Source of the DNA: Daphnia pulex
Taxonomy: Eukaryota; Arthropoda; Branchiopoda; Diplostraca; Daphniidae
Assembly: GCF_021134715.1 (NCBI RefSeq)
Contig: NC_060018.1
Span: forward strand, 4,171,501 to 4,235,500
Length of the DNA: 64,000 nucleotides
Direction of reading: 5' to 3'
The notes below the pieces were generated by a model. The model had not been told where the DNA came from. It saw only the letters and a program-made list of their open reading frames with translations, and ran no database searches. Every line of letters begins with the position of its first letter. The stretch's first letter is position 1. Below are positions 50,390-61,279 of this stretch, piece after piece. A program made the position numbers and the translations under genes.

Positions 50390-51337
50390 AAATCGGGGCG
50401 AAGAAGAACCTTCCCTTTAAAGACAACAGACACATCAAGTTTGTTCAGTCAAGGTTCCAACTCGGATAACCGCCGAAAAACAGTTATTTTCCTCCGCGCA
50501 CGTGACGTGTATTCCAAGAGTGTTTTGAATTCAGTCGCGAGCTTTTTCCATTCTGCTTTTTTGATCTATTTTTATCACAAGAGTAAAGAGAGAATTCAAC
50601 CCCTCTAGTAACGTCTACAGCATCACTGATCCGTATTAGATTTTTATCCGTGTTATTTTCCCCCCCGATCTGAATGGGTCTTCCAGCCTTCGAAAAAACG
50701 TCATTGGGTTTCTCTTTTGATTGCATTCCTTTTGCTAGTCAATTAGTTCTAGTTCTTCATATTTCTGGCACAGCAGTAGATACGCTCCTCCTCTTCCAGA
50801 TAAAAGATGGCCAACAAGGGACCGAAGGCATATCGAAAGACAACACAAAAAAATGATTATAATAAAGATTCGTGAAAAATATAGACCGTGTGGGAGGACG
50901 TCTAAATAGCCGCATAAGTCTCAAGTATAACACATTTTACCGCCTACCCGAACTCAAAGGCTCGTCCCGTTTCGGTATGCACACGAGCAATCGTATACGC
51001 CGGCTTGATGGTGGAAATCCCTATTGGACACAGTCAGTCACATGCAAACTAGCCCCACAGCAGTTTGCTTCTGTTGTGCTTTCATCTCGTCGCTTCTTCT
51101 CAGGTTGGAATCTGAGAGAAAAAGGCCCCCCCAAAAAAGAAAAGCTTGATCGGGAAACAAAAGACGAAGGAAAAAGGGAAAAAGGAAAAAAGAGAGAAAA
51201 ACGGGGTGAGACGTCATTCAGGTGCCCGTTGCCTCATTGTTCCATTGTCAGTCGGCCGATCTCGACCTCCCCTCTCCTCTCTGTTTGTTCCTCGTTTTAG
51301 CAGTGTGTGTGTGAGCGTGTTTGAGCTTGTTTGCATC
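50390..51337 (+). other. CNG channel 3' UTR and ligand gene 5' flank
   Basis: AATAAA at 50861-50866 probably ends the channel transcript, giving a 3' UTR of about 0.5 kb. The remainder is upstream DNA and 5' UTR of the cystine-knot ligand gene. It includes an A/G-rich run at 51115-51200. No coding segment was recognised. Confidence 0.5.
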
Positions 51338-52423
51338 ATGGCTCGGTGGAGATTAGTCTCGATTGCTCTCGTCGTCACGACATTTTTTATCATTGCCACC
51401 GTGAATGCCCAACGACTCCATCACCACGACTCCATCACTCAACTTTTAAAAGATCCAGAACGGCTCGAAATCGTTCACGCCATGCTGAAAAAATACAAAG
51501 GTTAGTGAACTCTGTCGGTATTATTTTGGTCTGTTATCTTGGCCGGCGTGTTCATCGCCATTTTTGTTCTGTCACTGTCGTCGATTAGCCAATTAATTTC
51601 TTGTGGATTTGAACACACAGCCAAAATCATGAAATCGCCTTTTGGTGATCCTGTCAACAGCATGGGACCCCCAGTTTGGGTCGGAAATTTTCCGCCATCA
51701 CTGCCTAACGATCAAGAGTTCTTTTTGGTGTGTAACTCGACAATTTTATTTCTCGTGTAAACAGACGTTACTTTGCTATTCATTTGCTTTCGAAAGGAAC
51801 AGAATACGAACGACACATTTATCAACGAGCCTACAAAACGCAATGGACACCATAATCACCGGTTAGTTCGATCAAGAAATGAGCCCTTATCTGAAGAGAT
51901 TTGCAAAACAAACAGGTAATTCATTTGATAGGGTAGCAAAAAGTTCATTTTCGACATTAGTTCGTTTTTTTTTTTTCGTTTCGCACGTCAAAGATACTGG
52001 AAGCAAATCAACGACACACGAGATATTTACGGACAAGAAGTGCGCATCGTTCACAGCTCAGAATATCGACAGGTGTGCACAATAACTTTGGTGACATTTT
52101 GAATCAAAATGTAATTATTGCACATTTTTCTATTCCAGTTTGCCTTCGTTTACGAGTGCATCAGAGAGGGGGAGCATTGTACAGGTAAATTTAAAATGTT
52201 TAGCCAGAGGTGTGAGTGCGCGATTAAATGATATGAATCGATCTTTGCAGGCATATCGGAGCACCTACAATCGACCTGTGAAATGCGGCCCGGTTGGGCC
52301 AACATGTTACACGTCAAATTAACGACAGTCGACACCAGTTTGGCACCTCAGTGGGGTTACGTCGCTGTACCTCACCACTGCGCTTGCAGAATTTATCCTC
52401 GAGTCAATCCATTCATTCCCTAA
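51338..52423 (+). CDS. Secreted cystine-knot ligand, Spatzle/neurotrophin-like
   Basis: Exons 51338-51500, 51621-51727, 51797-51915, 51994-52072, 52139-52184 and 52251-52423 join to 228 aa. A signal peptide (ends FFIIATVNA) is followed by a Cys-free prodomain and a furin-like site RLVRSR ending at residue 117. The mature part has six Cys at 126, 163, 170, 181, 215 and 217, with landmarks EICKTNRYWKQI, FVYECIREGEHC and GYVAVPHHCACRIYP. Order and spacing fit the neurotrophin/Spatzle knot, ending in a C-x-C pair. Spatzle-type ligands dimerise and activate Toll receptors; neurotrophins use Trk/p75. Which receptor applies cannot be told. The exon 3 acceptor (TTTCGAAAG) was chosen because the nearer CAG would leave a 37-nt intron and a wrong frame. 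Confidence 0.8.
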
Positions 52424-53230
52424 TTGCACGTATATATCAATTTGATTTTTAAATCTCCCCCCGTGATGAAAAACACAAAATTTCAAACAATGTTTCTCCG
52501 CTGACAGCCCCCACTGTGAAAAGAAAATGGGCAACAGCATTTATTATTCCCTTTCATTTGTGTTCATATTTTCGATGTTATTTGCCAATCTCGTTCTTTG
52601 TAAAAATATCCGTAAGTTAAAAAGAAAAACAAAATCAGCATTGCAGTTTACACAACACACACACGTTTATTGGTGGGATATGAATTCGGTTATAGTTTGC
52701 GTGTTTTGAGTGAGTGTGCGTGTACATGTATATGTGCGAATTATTGATTTGTTCCCTGCTCTCCTTATTATATACAAATGATATTTCTAGATGGTCTCAT
52801 TTACGGTGGTCGCGACTTACACCCCTATCAGTTCCAATAATATCCCCTCATCATGATTTGTTGATTTGAATTGAGTTAAGGAATAAACATATACAATCAA
52901 CGAAGAGATTTCTCTGGTTTCTAAGCGTATATCCCACATACCACCCAGCAAATAAAAAAAAAGTCAAATGACTGCGTAGGTGGAAAACAACAGCCCCCCT
53001 ACTTTCGGCTTCAAAGAATTATCCCTAGAGAATCTCCTAAGCGATTTCTGATAAGCTCGCTATTTAAAGACGGAATGTCACATACGAATTCCTTCAGCAG
53101 AGTGAAATCGTTCCCCAGTCGTTGAGACAGCGAAGCTAACGGAACGTGGAGCTTTTGTCAATCGTTCCAGATCAGTGAAGCAAGTAGACTCTTGGTTTTA
53201 TCACCGGAAGTTGTATCAGTTTACATAACT
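52424..53230 (+). other. Ligand 3' UTR and first VWA gene promoter region
   Basis: AATAAA at 52882-52887 probably ends the ligand transcript. Downstream, TATTTAAA at 53061-53068 followed about 30 bases later by TTCAGC (53094-) resembles a TATA box plus arthropod initiator, with the first VWA start codon at 53231. No coding segment was recognised. Confidence 0.5.
53061..53100 (+). promoter_or_regulatory. TATA-initiator core promoter of the first VIT/VWA gene
   Basis: TATTTAAA at 53061-53068 and CCTTCAGCAG at 53091-53100 have the usual spacing of about 30 bases between a TATA box and an arthropod initiator (TCAGT-like). They are 131-170 bases upstream of the start codon. Confidence 0.45.
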
Positions 53231-56200
53231 ATGTCTCGGTGCGGACTACTGATTGAATGTGCTGATCGTGAGCACATACAGTTGCCTTTGACGGGAGTCT
53301 CCGTCGTAGCCGAAATAATCGATTTAGTGGCTAAAGTCTCAATTGAGCAACGCTACGTCAACAGAGAAAACCACCCTATAGAAGCCATTTATCTTTTCCC
53401 TGTTGACGAAGGTACGAAACAATTCCAACTCGAGATTCAATTATTGACAAACTTAAACGACTACAGTCAACTTTTAGGGGCTGGAGTGTGTCACTTCACG
53501 GCCGAAGTAGACGGACGCAGCATAGAAGGTGTCGTCAAGGAAACAGAAGAAGCCCGAAACGATTACGACCAAGCGATTCAAAGTGGCCATTCCGCATTTT
53601 TGGTAGAAGAGAAATTACCGGACGTTTTCAAGGTAACAAACAATTGCCACTCTTGTTATTTTAGAGTTTTATAAACTTATGAATTTTCAAACCTTTTCCG
53701 AATTGGTTAGGCAAAAGTTGGCAATCTGGCCGCTGGATCGGGAGCGAAAATCCGCTTGACTTACGTCACAGAGTTAAAAGTAGAAGGAGATGAAATTCAA
53801 TTTTATTTGCCGACTACCATCGCCCCTAGATACGTTCCTCCCACCGATCTTTCCAGCGCTACAGCAGAGCTGGCTTCAATCAACTATACACAGTTAGTTT
53901 GAACATTTTGCTTGCCAGTTCGATAAAGAATTTCTCGTTTGTGTTTATAAAATCAGGACAAATCAATATCAAGTCGAAATTAACGTTACCGTACAAACGG
54001 CATCCATCATTAAAAAGATTTATTCGCCAACGCACAAAATCGATGTTAATCACAATGTCGGTGATAATGTATGTTGAACGAAATTTTACAAATTGTTTCT
54101 CTAATTTTACAATGTGCCGCTTTCAATTAGCCTATGAAGGCAAAATTGCAATTGTTCGAAAAAGTGTCATGCATGGATCGCGATTTTGTCATTTACGTTG
54201 AAGTTGCTGAACCGCATCAGCCGCGACTTATTCACGAAGTGAGATCCTATTGGCTAATCGAAAACTGTTTGAAATTTACCAGGAAAAATCATTTTTTTTA
54301 AATATAGAAATCCAAAAATGGAACTTCGGCGCTGATGCTCAGTCTGGTTCCTAGTTTCAAACTAGACGAAATGAAAATTGAAGCGATATTCGTCGTGGAT
54401 CGATCGGGTTCTATGCAAGGTCCAGGAATTGTGGAAGCTAAGCGGGCATTAAAGGTAAATACGGCTACACTTTAATTATTACCATTTGCTGATCAACATT
54501 TTCCCTCTAGCTGTTCCTTCACTCTTTGCCCATCGATTGCTGCGTGAGTAACGTTTACGGCGGTTACACAATTTTCAAATTTTTTTTTAACCCGCTTGAA
54601 ATTTAATCTAAATCGATTAAAAAGGTTAATATCGTTGGGTTTGGTTCTACTTACAAACCCCTTTTCTCTTCAAGTCGAAAGTATGGCCACGAATGTCTGG
54701 CTCTTACCAAAGAATGCGCACAATGTAGACAGCATTTTAAAAAATCTCCCTCGCCCACTGTTATTAAGTATTTTGTTATTTGATTTAAAAACAGTTCTTG
54801 AAGCAGACCTGGGCGGGACGGAAATTTATGACCCATTGGCATGGATATTTGAGCAACCGACGATTAACGGATATTCCCGCCAAGTTTTTGTACTTACGGA
54901 CGGAGAGGTGTGTGTGTTTGAGATAATGATCCCGTTTAAAACAAATGTCTTAACACAATAATTGCTTTCAGGTTTCGAATGTTAATAAGGTCATTTCTTT
55001 AGTCCGCTGTCAAAGAGGAAATGCTCGCGTTTTCGCTCTAGGTAACTCATTCTTTAGTCATGAGAAAAGTGTTGTGAATGTAGTGCTACAAACTATGACT
55101 TATGCATTAGGACTGGGAAGTAGCGCATGTCATTATCTGGTGGAAGGAATAGCACGTGCGGGCAACGGAACAGCCCTATTTGCCTCACTGGAAGAACGTT
55201 TGGAGAAGAAGGTCATGCAACAGCTCCAAGACGCTCTGCAACCGGCACTTACGGGTAGACATACTTAATCAAATCTTATTACAATCATCAAACGAAAAAT
55301 ATGATAACAGATATCAGGATCAACTGGCAAGGTTACGACGAAACGGAGCAGCTGTCCCCCCCTTTTAATCCGCCCATTCAAACCGAAAAGACTTTGATGG
55401 GTTACGGCAAATCCCGCGAGAAACCTGTGACTCCGGCCATTTCCGAGAATCCAGAAATGAAACTGCGTCAGGCTCCGAGCGATAAAATGGTTTGTTATGC
55501 GGCAATTCCGAGAAAACGAGGGGAAAAAATTTGAATTTTTTGACGTAACCGTTTTTCTACTTCATATAAGATTCCGCCAGTGTTTGACGGCAGACATTTC
55601 ATAGTCTATGCCCTTATAGCGCAAGGTGCGCACATTCCGGAGTGGGTCGAAGTCGTCGCATCCGCACCTGTTGGTCCCTTATTACTGAAAGTCAATCGAA
55701 CCAAGCCAAATTTCGAGGAAAGTCAACTGATTCATCGGTAAAGGGATTTTTTAATTACTGGGGAAATGAAAATTCTGTTAGCTGCGATTTTACTGAAATT
55801 TCAAATTAATTTTTAAATGTGTTTATGCAGTTTGGCCGCTAAAAAACTGATCCAAGTTTTACAGGAAAGAGGTGACGATTTAAAAAACAAAAATGAAATT
55901 ATTCAACTTGGTTGTCAATACGGTAAGCAAAAAGGAGATCCTCAATTGTGCAATTCATTAAAGTTTAATAACTTTAGGATTGGCATCAAGATACACGTCC
56001 TATGTCGCCGTGGATCCGAAAGAACAAAAAGAATTGAAAGATTCGTGGATGGTAATGAAATCACGAGACATTCCCGTTCAAGTAGCTCACGGTTGGGGTG
56101 GTTTGAGTCAAAATTTCATGATGACAGACTCGGCGAACCTAATTACGAAACCGAGAGTCGAAAGATGTCTCTTGCTCGGCGACGGAAGCTCAACAGAGTC

Positions 56201-56709
56201 GCCTACATTCATGACGTTTAGCTCTCCTCTCGAGGGCCGACCGGTGAGTACTGGCCATCATACAAATACTTTTGAAACGCTGCCCCATTCAGCGCTACTC
56301 AGTGACGACGACAAGTGCATATTGCTGATTTCCACTCAAAATTATGACGGATCGTTCCCTATGGAACATGAACTCGCTCAGCTACTGCATACTAAATTGG
56401 AAATTATTAAACAAGGTACGGTCCAACTTCCGTTGTTGTATCTTTTTGAATTAATAAATGCATTAATCGTTTGTAAATTTTGTCGTAATAGCGGGAGAGA
56501 AATGCTGTTATTCAGAGACAGTTTGGGCAACAGCAACCGCGTTAGCCTATTTGTCGTTGGCTTTGCCTAAACTAAAGGATAGTTGGAAACTAGCTGCCAA
56601 GAAAGCTGAGAAATGGATTGACTCGCATGAAGGATTTAGCAATCGTGAACATCGTAAATCTTGCATTGAAGAAGCATATCAGTTTGTTAGGTCTAGATTG
56701 TTTCTTTAA
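53231..56709 (+). CDS. VIT and von Willebrand A domain protein (VWA5A-like), copy 1
   Basis: Sixteen exons: 53231-53411, 53478-53632, 53711-53892, 53957-54068, 54131-54238, 54308-54454, 54511-54543, 54625-54724, 54795-54907, 54972-55041, 55111-55254, 55311-55489, 55571-55737, 55831-55922, 55978-56415 and 56492-56709. They join to 812 aa, close to the ~790 aa of vertebrate VWA5A. The VIT domain is residues 1 to about 130 (QRYVNRENHPIEAIYLFPVDEG, FTAEVDGRSIEGVV, KIRLTYVTEL). The VWA domain starts near residue 270 with an intact MIDAS (VVDRSGSM at about 276). A C-terminal region follows (DIPVQVAHGWGG, NYDGSF, KKAEKWI). No signal peptide is seen, so a cytoplasmic location is likely. Biochemical role in arthropods is unknown. 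Every exon except the last two has the same length as in copy 2. Confidence 0.88.
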
Positions 56710-57575
56710 GAGTTTCGACATTTACTGTTGATACTTTGAGACCTCAATGTCTTATCTTTATTCAGATGCAACATTAGTGTTCGGCAGTGGTTTAAAATCG
56801 GTTACAAATTCTGTATTTTTAGTAATAACAAAATTGGTCAATCAAATTTGAATTTGAAAATATCAAGGTTAAATTTAGATATTCAGTTTCAAATATAAAA
56901 AAATGAAACATCGGTTGCAACATATTTGACGTTTCAATTTCATCACTTTTATGATAAAAGTGATAACACATAACACACAAACAATTCGCCCAGAACTTTC
57001 CGAAAGAATATCGTTTACTACCATGAATAAAATAATTTCATCCACCCAATGAATATCACGGCACTTCTCTGATAACGTACATCCATATCAGTTCAAAAGA
57101 TGCCGCTAGTGTTTGTTATGAGTCACGAAGTAAACATGCGAAAACATTTTACCAGGTGCCTTATTTTTAGTGAGCAATCTCTAGTGTCACAATCATAAGT
57201 TTGTTCACATTGCGACACCTATTTATCAGCCTACAATAGCGCAACACTTTCAGTTCGTTGCCACTCCTTATCAAAGATTGGTGAAGTAAAGACCGTGATA
57301 ACTTGTTATAAGTTTAGCGAAACGCAGAACGACAAATATCAGTTCCACTTTGGCATTCCCTGGCATAACTATTCGGCGATCCCTGCAACCTTGTCGTAAC
57401 TTCCAAAGTCAAGCATTTCCTACAGTTCACATATACATCCGGAACCGAGATCAGAGTGATTAAAGGAAATTTCATCAAGGCAAGCAGAAATCTTAATGGC
57501 TCAGTCATAAGAAAAATTCATCTATGGTCAAAATTTTGCATTGTCTTCACTCTAGAGTATCCAATTAAAAAGAAA
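56710..57575 (+). other. Spacer between the two VIT/VWA genes
   Basis: About 0.87 kb of AT-rich DNA. It should hold the copy 1 3' UTR and copy 2 promoter. No canonical polyadenylation hexamer close to the copy 1 stop was seen. The TATA-initiator pair at 57220-57255 is listed separately. Confidence 0.5.
57220..57255 (+). promoter_or_regulatory. TATA-initiator core promoter of the second VIT/VWA gene
   Basis: TATTTATC at 57220-57227 is followed by TTTCAGTTCG, whose TCAGTT (57250-57255) is a textbook arthropod initiator. The T-to-A distance is 32 bases, as expected. The start codon is 320 bases downstream. Confidence 0.55.
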
Positions 57576-60500
57576 ATGCATGTTTGCGGACTTCTCATTG
57601 AATGCCCCGGTCGTGAGCCCACACCAGTTCCATTGACAGGAGTTTCTGTCCAAGCGCGTATCATTGATTTGGTGGCCGAAGTGACAATTGAGCAACGTTA
57701 CGTCAACAGGGAAACTCAACCTATCGAAGCCGTCTATCTCTTTCCGCTTGATGAAGGTATTAAAAGGAGAGAAGCTATTGAGTGACATAGAAACAAGTAA
57801 ATTTTCAATTTTCAATAGGAGCCGGAGTGTGTAAATTCACGGCAGAAGTAGACGGACGGAGCATCGAAGGTGTCGTCAAGAAAACGGAAGAAGCACAAAC
57901 CGATTATGAGCAAGCGATTCAAAGTGGCCATTCCGCATTTTTGGTTGAAGAGAAATTACCAGACGTATTCAAGGTAATTTATTTTCCGCGATCATTCATT
58001 TCCTAACTTTAGCAAACAAGGCTAATTAAATTTTTAATTTTAAAACTAATCTCGAATTGGCAAGGCTAAAGTTGGTAATCTGGCCGCTGGATCGGGAGCG
58101 AAAATCCGCTTGACTTACGTCACAGAGTTAAAAGTAGAAGGAGGTGAAATTCGATTTTATTTGCCGACTACCATCGCCCCTAGATACGTTCCTCCCACCG
58201 ATCATTCCAGCGTTGCTAAAGACTTGGCTTCCATCAACTATACACAGTTAGTTATTGCTTTTTATCACGCAATCCAAATCCCAAGATAGTATTTTAAAAC
58301 ATTAACGTTCTTCTGAAAAGGGAATCTCATTACCGAGTTGATTTTAATGCTACAGTTCGAATGGGATCTGCCATCAAAGAAATACGATCCCCAACGCACA
58401 AAATCGCCGTTAGTCACGATTCTGTCAACAAGGTAATTCCCTATATTTCAAACTAAAATCAGTTCTTGTTTTAACTGTAAATTGGTTGATTTTGAACTGT
58501 TGTTGATGCTTCATTCGTTAGCCGATGGATGGAACCCTCAAACTGGACGACGTAGTGACATCTATGGATCGAGATCTTGTCGTTTACATTAAAGTAGCCG
58601 AGCCCAATCAGCCAAGACTAATTCACGAGGTAAAAAATTTACAGCAAAATTTTATTACATGACAAGAAAGTTAGGATTGACTCTAATTTATTGAATTAGA
58701 AATCGTCAAATGGAAGTACAGCAGTGATGTTAAGCTTAGTTCCTAGCTTCAAATTGGCCGAACAAAAAACGGAACTGATATTTCTTGTGGACCGTTCCGG
58801 TTCCATGGCAGGATCCGGGATTGAACAGGCTAAACAAGCGCTTAAGGTATTATTTTCTAAATTGCATTACAAAAATTTTGCAGAATTTAACGTTCGTTTT
58901 TTTTTTTTTAAATTTACAGCTATTCCTTCATTCGTTGCCTACGGATTGTTATGTAAGTCATTCATTCGCAATTTTATTTGAAATAACAATATTGACTCAT
59001 CCTTCAATTACAATTGAAAAAAAAAAATTAACTTAAAGGTTAACATTGCGGGTTTTGGATTTTCGTACGAAGAACTTTTCCCATCGAGCAGAAAATACGA
59101 CGAAGTTGTTTTGAACCATGCAAAAGCCTATGCTGAACGTAAGTTACAAATGTAAAACAGTTAAATTTTTTCAATTGTTATCATTCGCCTGTATTTCCTC
59201 ATACCCGCAGAACTACAAGCGAATTTGGGGGGCACAGAAATATTCAATCCATTAGAACAAATATTTCAGAAACCCCCAATCGACGGCTATCTAAGACAAG
59301 TTTTCGTTCTCACAGATGGAGAGGCAATTAACTACATTTCACCTGTTACATTATTTTGAAATAATATTTTTCTATACAAAGGTGTCGAATGCAGACCAGG
59401 TTTTGGGTTTAGTCCGTCGCCATAGCGGACGAACGCGATTATTCGCCTTGGGTGTGTAAATGCAGATTCACGCAATCAAATTTGACCGTTTAAGCTTCAT
59501 TTGTTAATAAATATTTTAATTGCATAAAGTAAATTTAAGTATTTTAAAGGAACTCGGCAAATTGTTTTCCCAAACAGGTTTGGGAAGTAGCGCTAGCCAT
59601 CATCTCGTCGAAGGAATGGCCCGTGCTGGTAATGGAACCGCCCTATTTGCCTCATTGGAAGAACGTCTGGAAAAGAAGGTCATGCAACAGCTCCAAGACG
59701 CTCTGCAACCGGCACTTACGGGTAGGCAATCTTTTTCAAAAAATATGCAATTAATTATTCAAATTACCCTGGAGGTAATTACCAACAGATATCAAGATCA
59801 ACTGGGAAGGCTATGATGAAACGGAGCAATCAACTACACCTGCTCAACCCGTTCAAACCGAAAAGACTTTGATGGGTTACGGTAAACCCTTGGTGGATCC
59901 CGAGGCGTCCGTTCCGCCGACCGAGAAACCAGAAATGAAATTACGTCAAGCGCCTTGTGACAAGATGGTTGGTTATATTATTTCGACCTTGTTTACGCTG
60001 CCAGATAACATTGAAATTGAATTTCATTAAACAGATTCCTCCTGTTTTTGATGGAAAACATTTCATAGTGTATGCTCTTCTAGCGGACGATGCCCACCAG
60101 CCAAAATGGGCTGAAGTAATTGCAGCTTCGCCTGTAGGTCCCCTATCGCTAAAAGTCCATTTAAACGAACAAAATTCCGAAGAAGGTCAACTTGTTCACT
60201 GGTAAGTTCCAGGATGTAATACAATGAACAAAATCATAGCTCAACAAGATTTTATTTGGGGGTGTTCTAGTCTAGCGGCAAGAAAATTGATTCAGCTTCT
60301 TCAAGATCGGGAGGAGAATGATAATGCTAAAAAAGAAATCATTCAACTTGGCTGTCGATATGGTAAGCAAATTAAACAAGAAATCTACAAGTACCATGAC
60401 GCTAACGAGTCTAATCAATTTAGGTTTGACGTCAAGATACACTTCCTATGTCGCCGTGGATCCGAAAGAACAAAAAGATTTGAAAGAATCTTGGATGATG

Positions 60501-61217
60501 ATGAAATCCCGTGACATTCCCGTTCAAGTAGCTCACGGCTGGGGTGGTGGCTCACGCATGCGTCGTGGGGCTCCTGTGCCTATGTGTATGGATGATCCAG
60601 TTGAAAATTCATGCACGTCTTTTGGAGCGCCTCCACCAATGGCCATGCCAATGATGTCAAATCGGGCTCCAATGATGAAATCAATGCAGAGATCTGTACA
60701 ACCACAGTCTCTGAATGACCCAATGTCTCTACCGTCATTGAGCCTAAGCCGTGATGTCCCCGCTTTTGAGAGTCTGATTTTCGACGCAAGTACGGACGAC
60801 AGAAACCAACCGAAAGAAAACACGGACGACGACAAGTTGATGAAACTTGTCTCAAGTCAAAATTTCGACGGATCATTCAAACTGGAAACTTCCATCGCTC
60901 AGCTCTTGGATACCACGACGGATGACATCACACAAGGTATTTTTAGCCACTTTTCATTGGCCAATAAAATTCAATATTGACTGACACATTCCCTTTGCAA
61001 AATGAACGCAGCTGGACAAAAGAGTTCGTACCCTGATCAAGTATGGGTAACTGCTATCGCTTTAGCTTACATGACCCTGGCTCTGGCTCAGCTGCAAACC
61101 TCCTGGATGTTGGTGGCCAAGAAAGCCGAAAAATGGCTTCAGTCCCAACATTTGGCAGACCAAGACGCTTGCAAGATGGCAGCCCAAGAATACGTTAAAG
61201 CAAAATTGCACTTGTAA
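57576..61217 (+). CDS. VIT and von Willebrand A domain protein (VWA5A-like), copy 2
   Basis: Exons 57576-57756, 57819-57973, 58065-58246, 58321-58432, 58522-58629, 58700-58846, 58920-58952, 59039-59138, 59211-59323, 59382-59451, 59578-59721, 59789-59967, 60035-60201, 60271-60362, 60424-60936 and 61012-61217 join to 833 aa. Intron positions and phases equal those of copy 1. The VIT domain (EQRYVNRETQPIEAVYLFP) and VWA MIDAS (LVDRSGSMAGSG) are intact. Exon 15 differs from copy 1 by a Met/Pro-rich insert (APPPMAMPMMSNRAPMMK) after the shared VQVAHGWGG motif. The intron after exon 9 starts with GC (GAG|GCAATT), while copy 1 has GT at the same place. AATAAA at 61274 ends the transcript. In-frame sequence upstream of 57576 is open but has no ATG. 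Confidence 0.88.
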
Positions 61218-61273
61218 AATGTACCGAAAAATCGTGTTCAATCCACATTCAATTCAAAATTCTAATCACGTTC

Positions 61274-61279
61274 AATAAA
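61274..61279 (+). promoter_or_regulatory. Polyadenylation signal for the second VIT/VWA gene
   Basis: AATAAA lies 57 bases after the stop codon, followed by TGTTCAGATGG-type GT-rich sequence, as expected for a cleavage site. Confidence 0.65.

Noticed and set aside
50672-51300. Plus-strand open frames of 60-142 codons between the CNG channel and the ligand gene
   Set aside because: They fall in the channel 3' UTR or in an A/G-rich Lys/Glu-coding stretch and have no conserved features.
51728-51764. A 37-nt intron ending at the nearer CAG before ligand exon 3
   Set aside because: It is too short for efficient splicing and leads to a wrong or stop-containing frame. Using the acceptor at 51796 gives a 69-nt intron and a frame that runs into the cystine knot.
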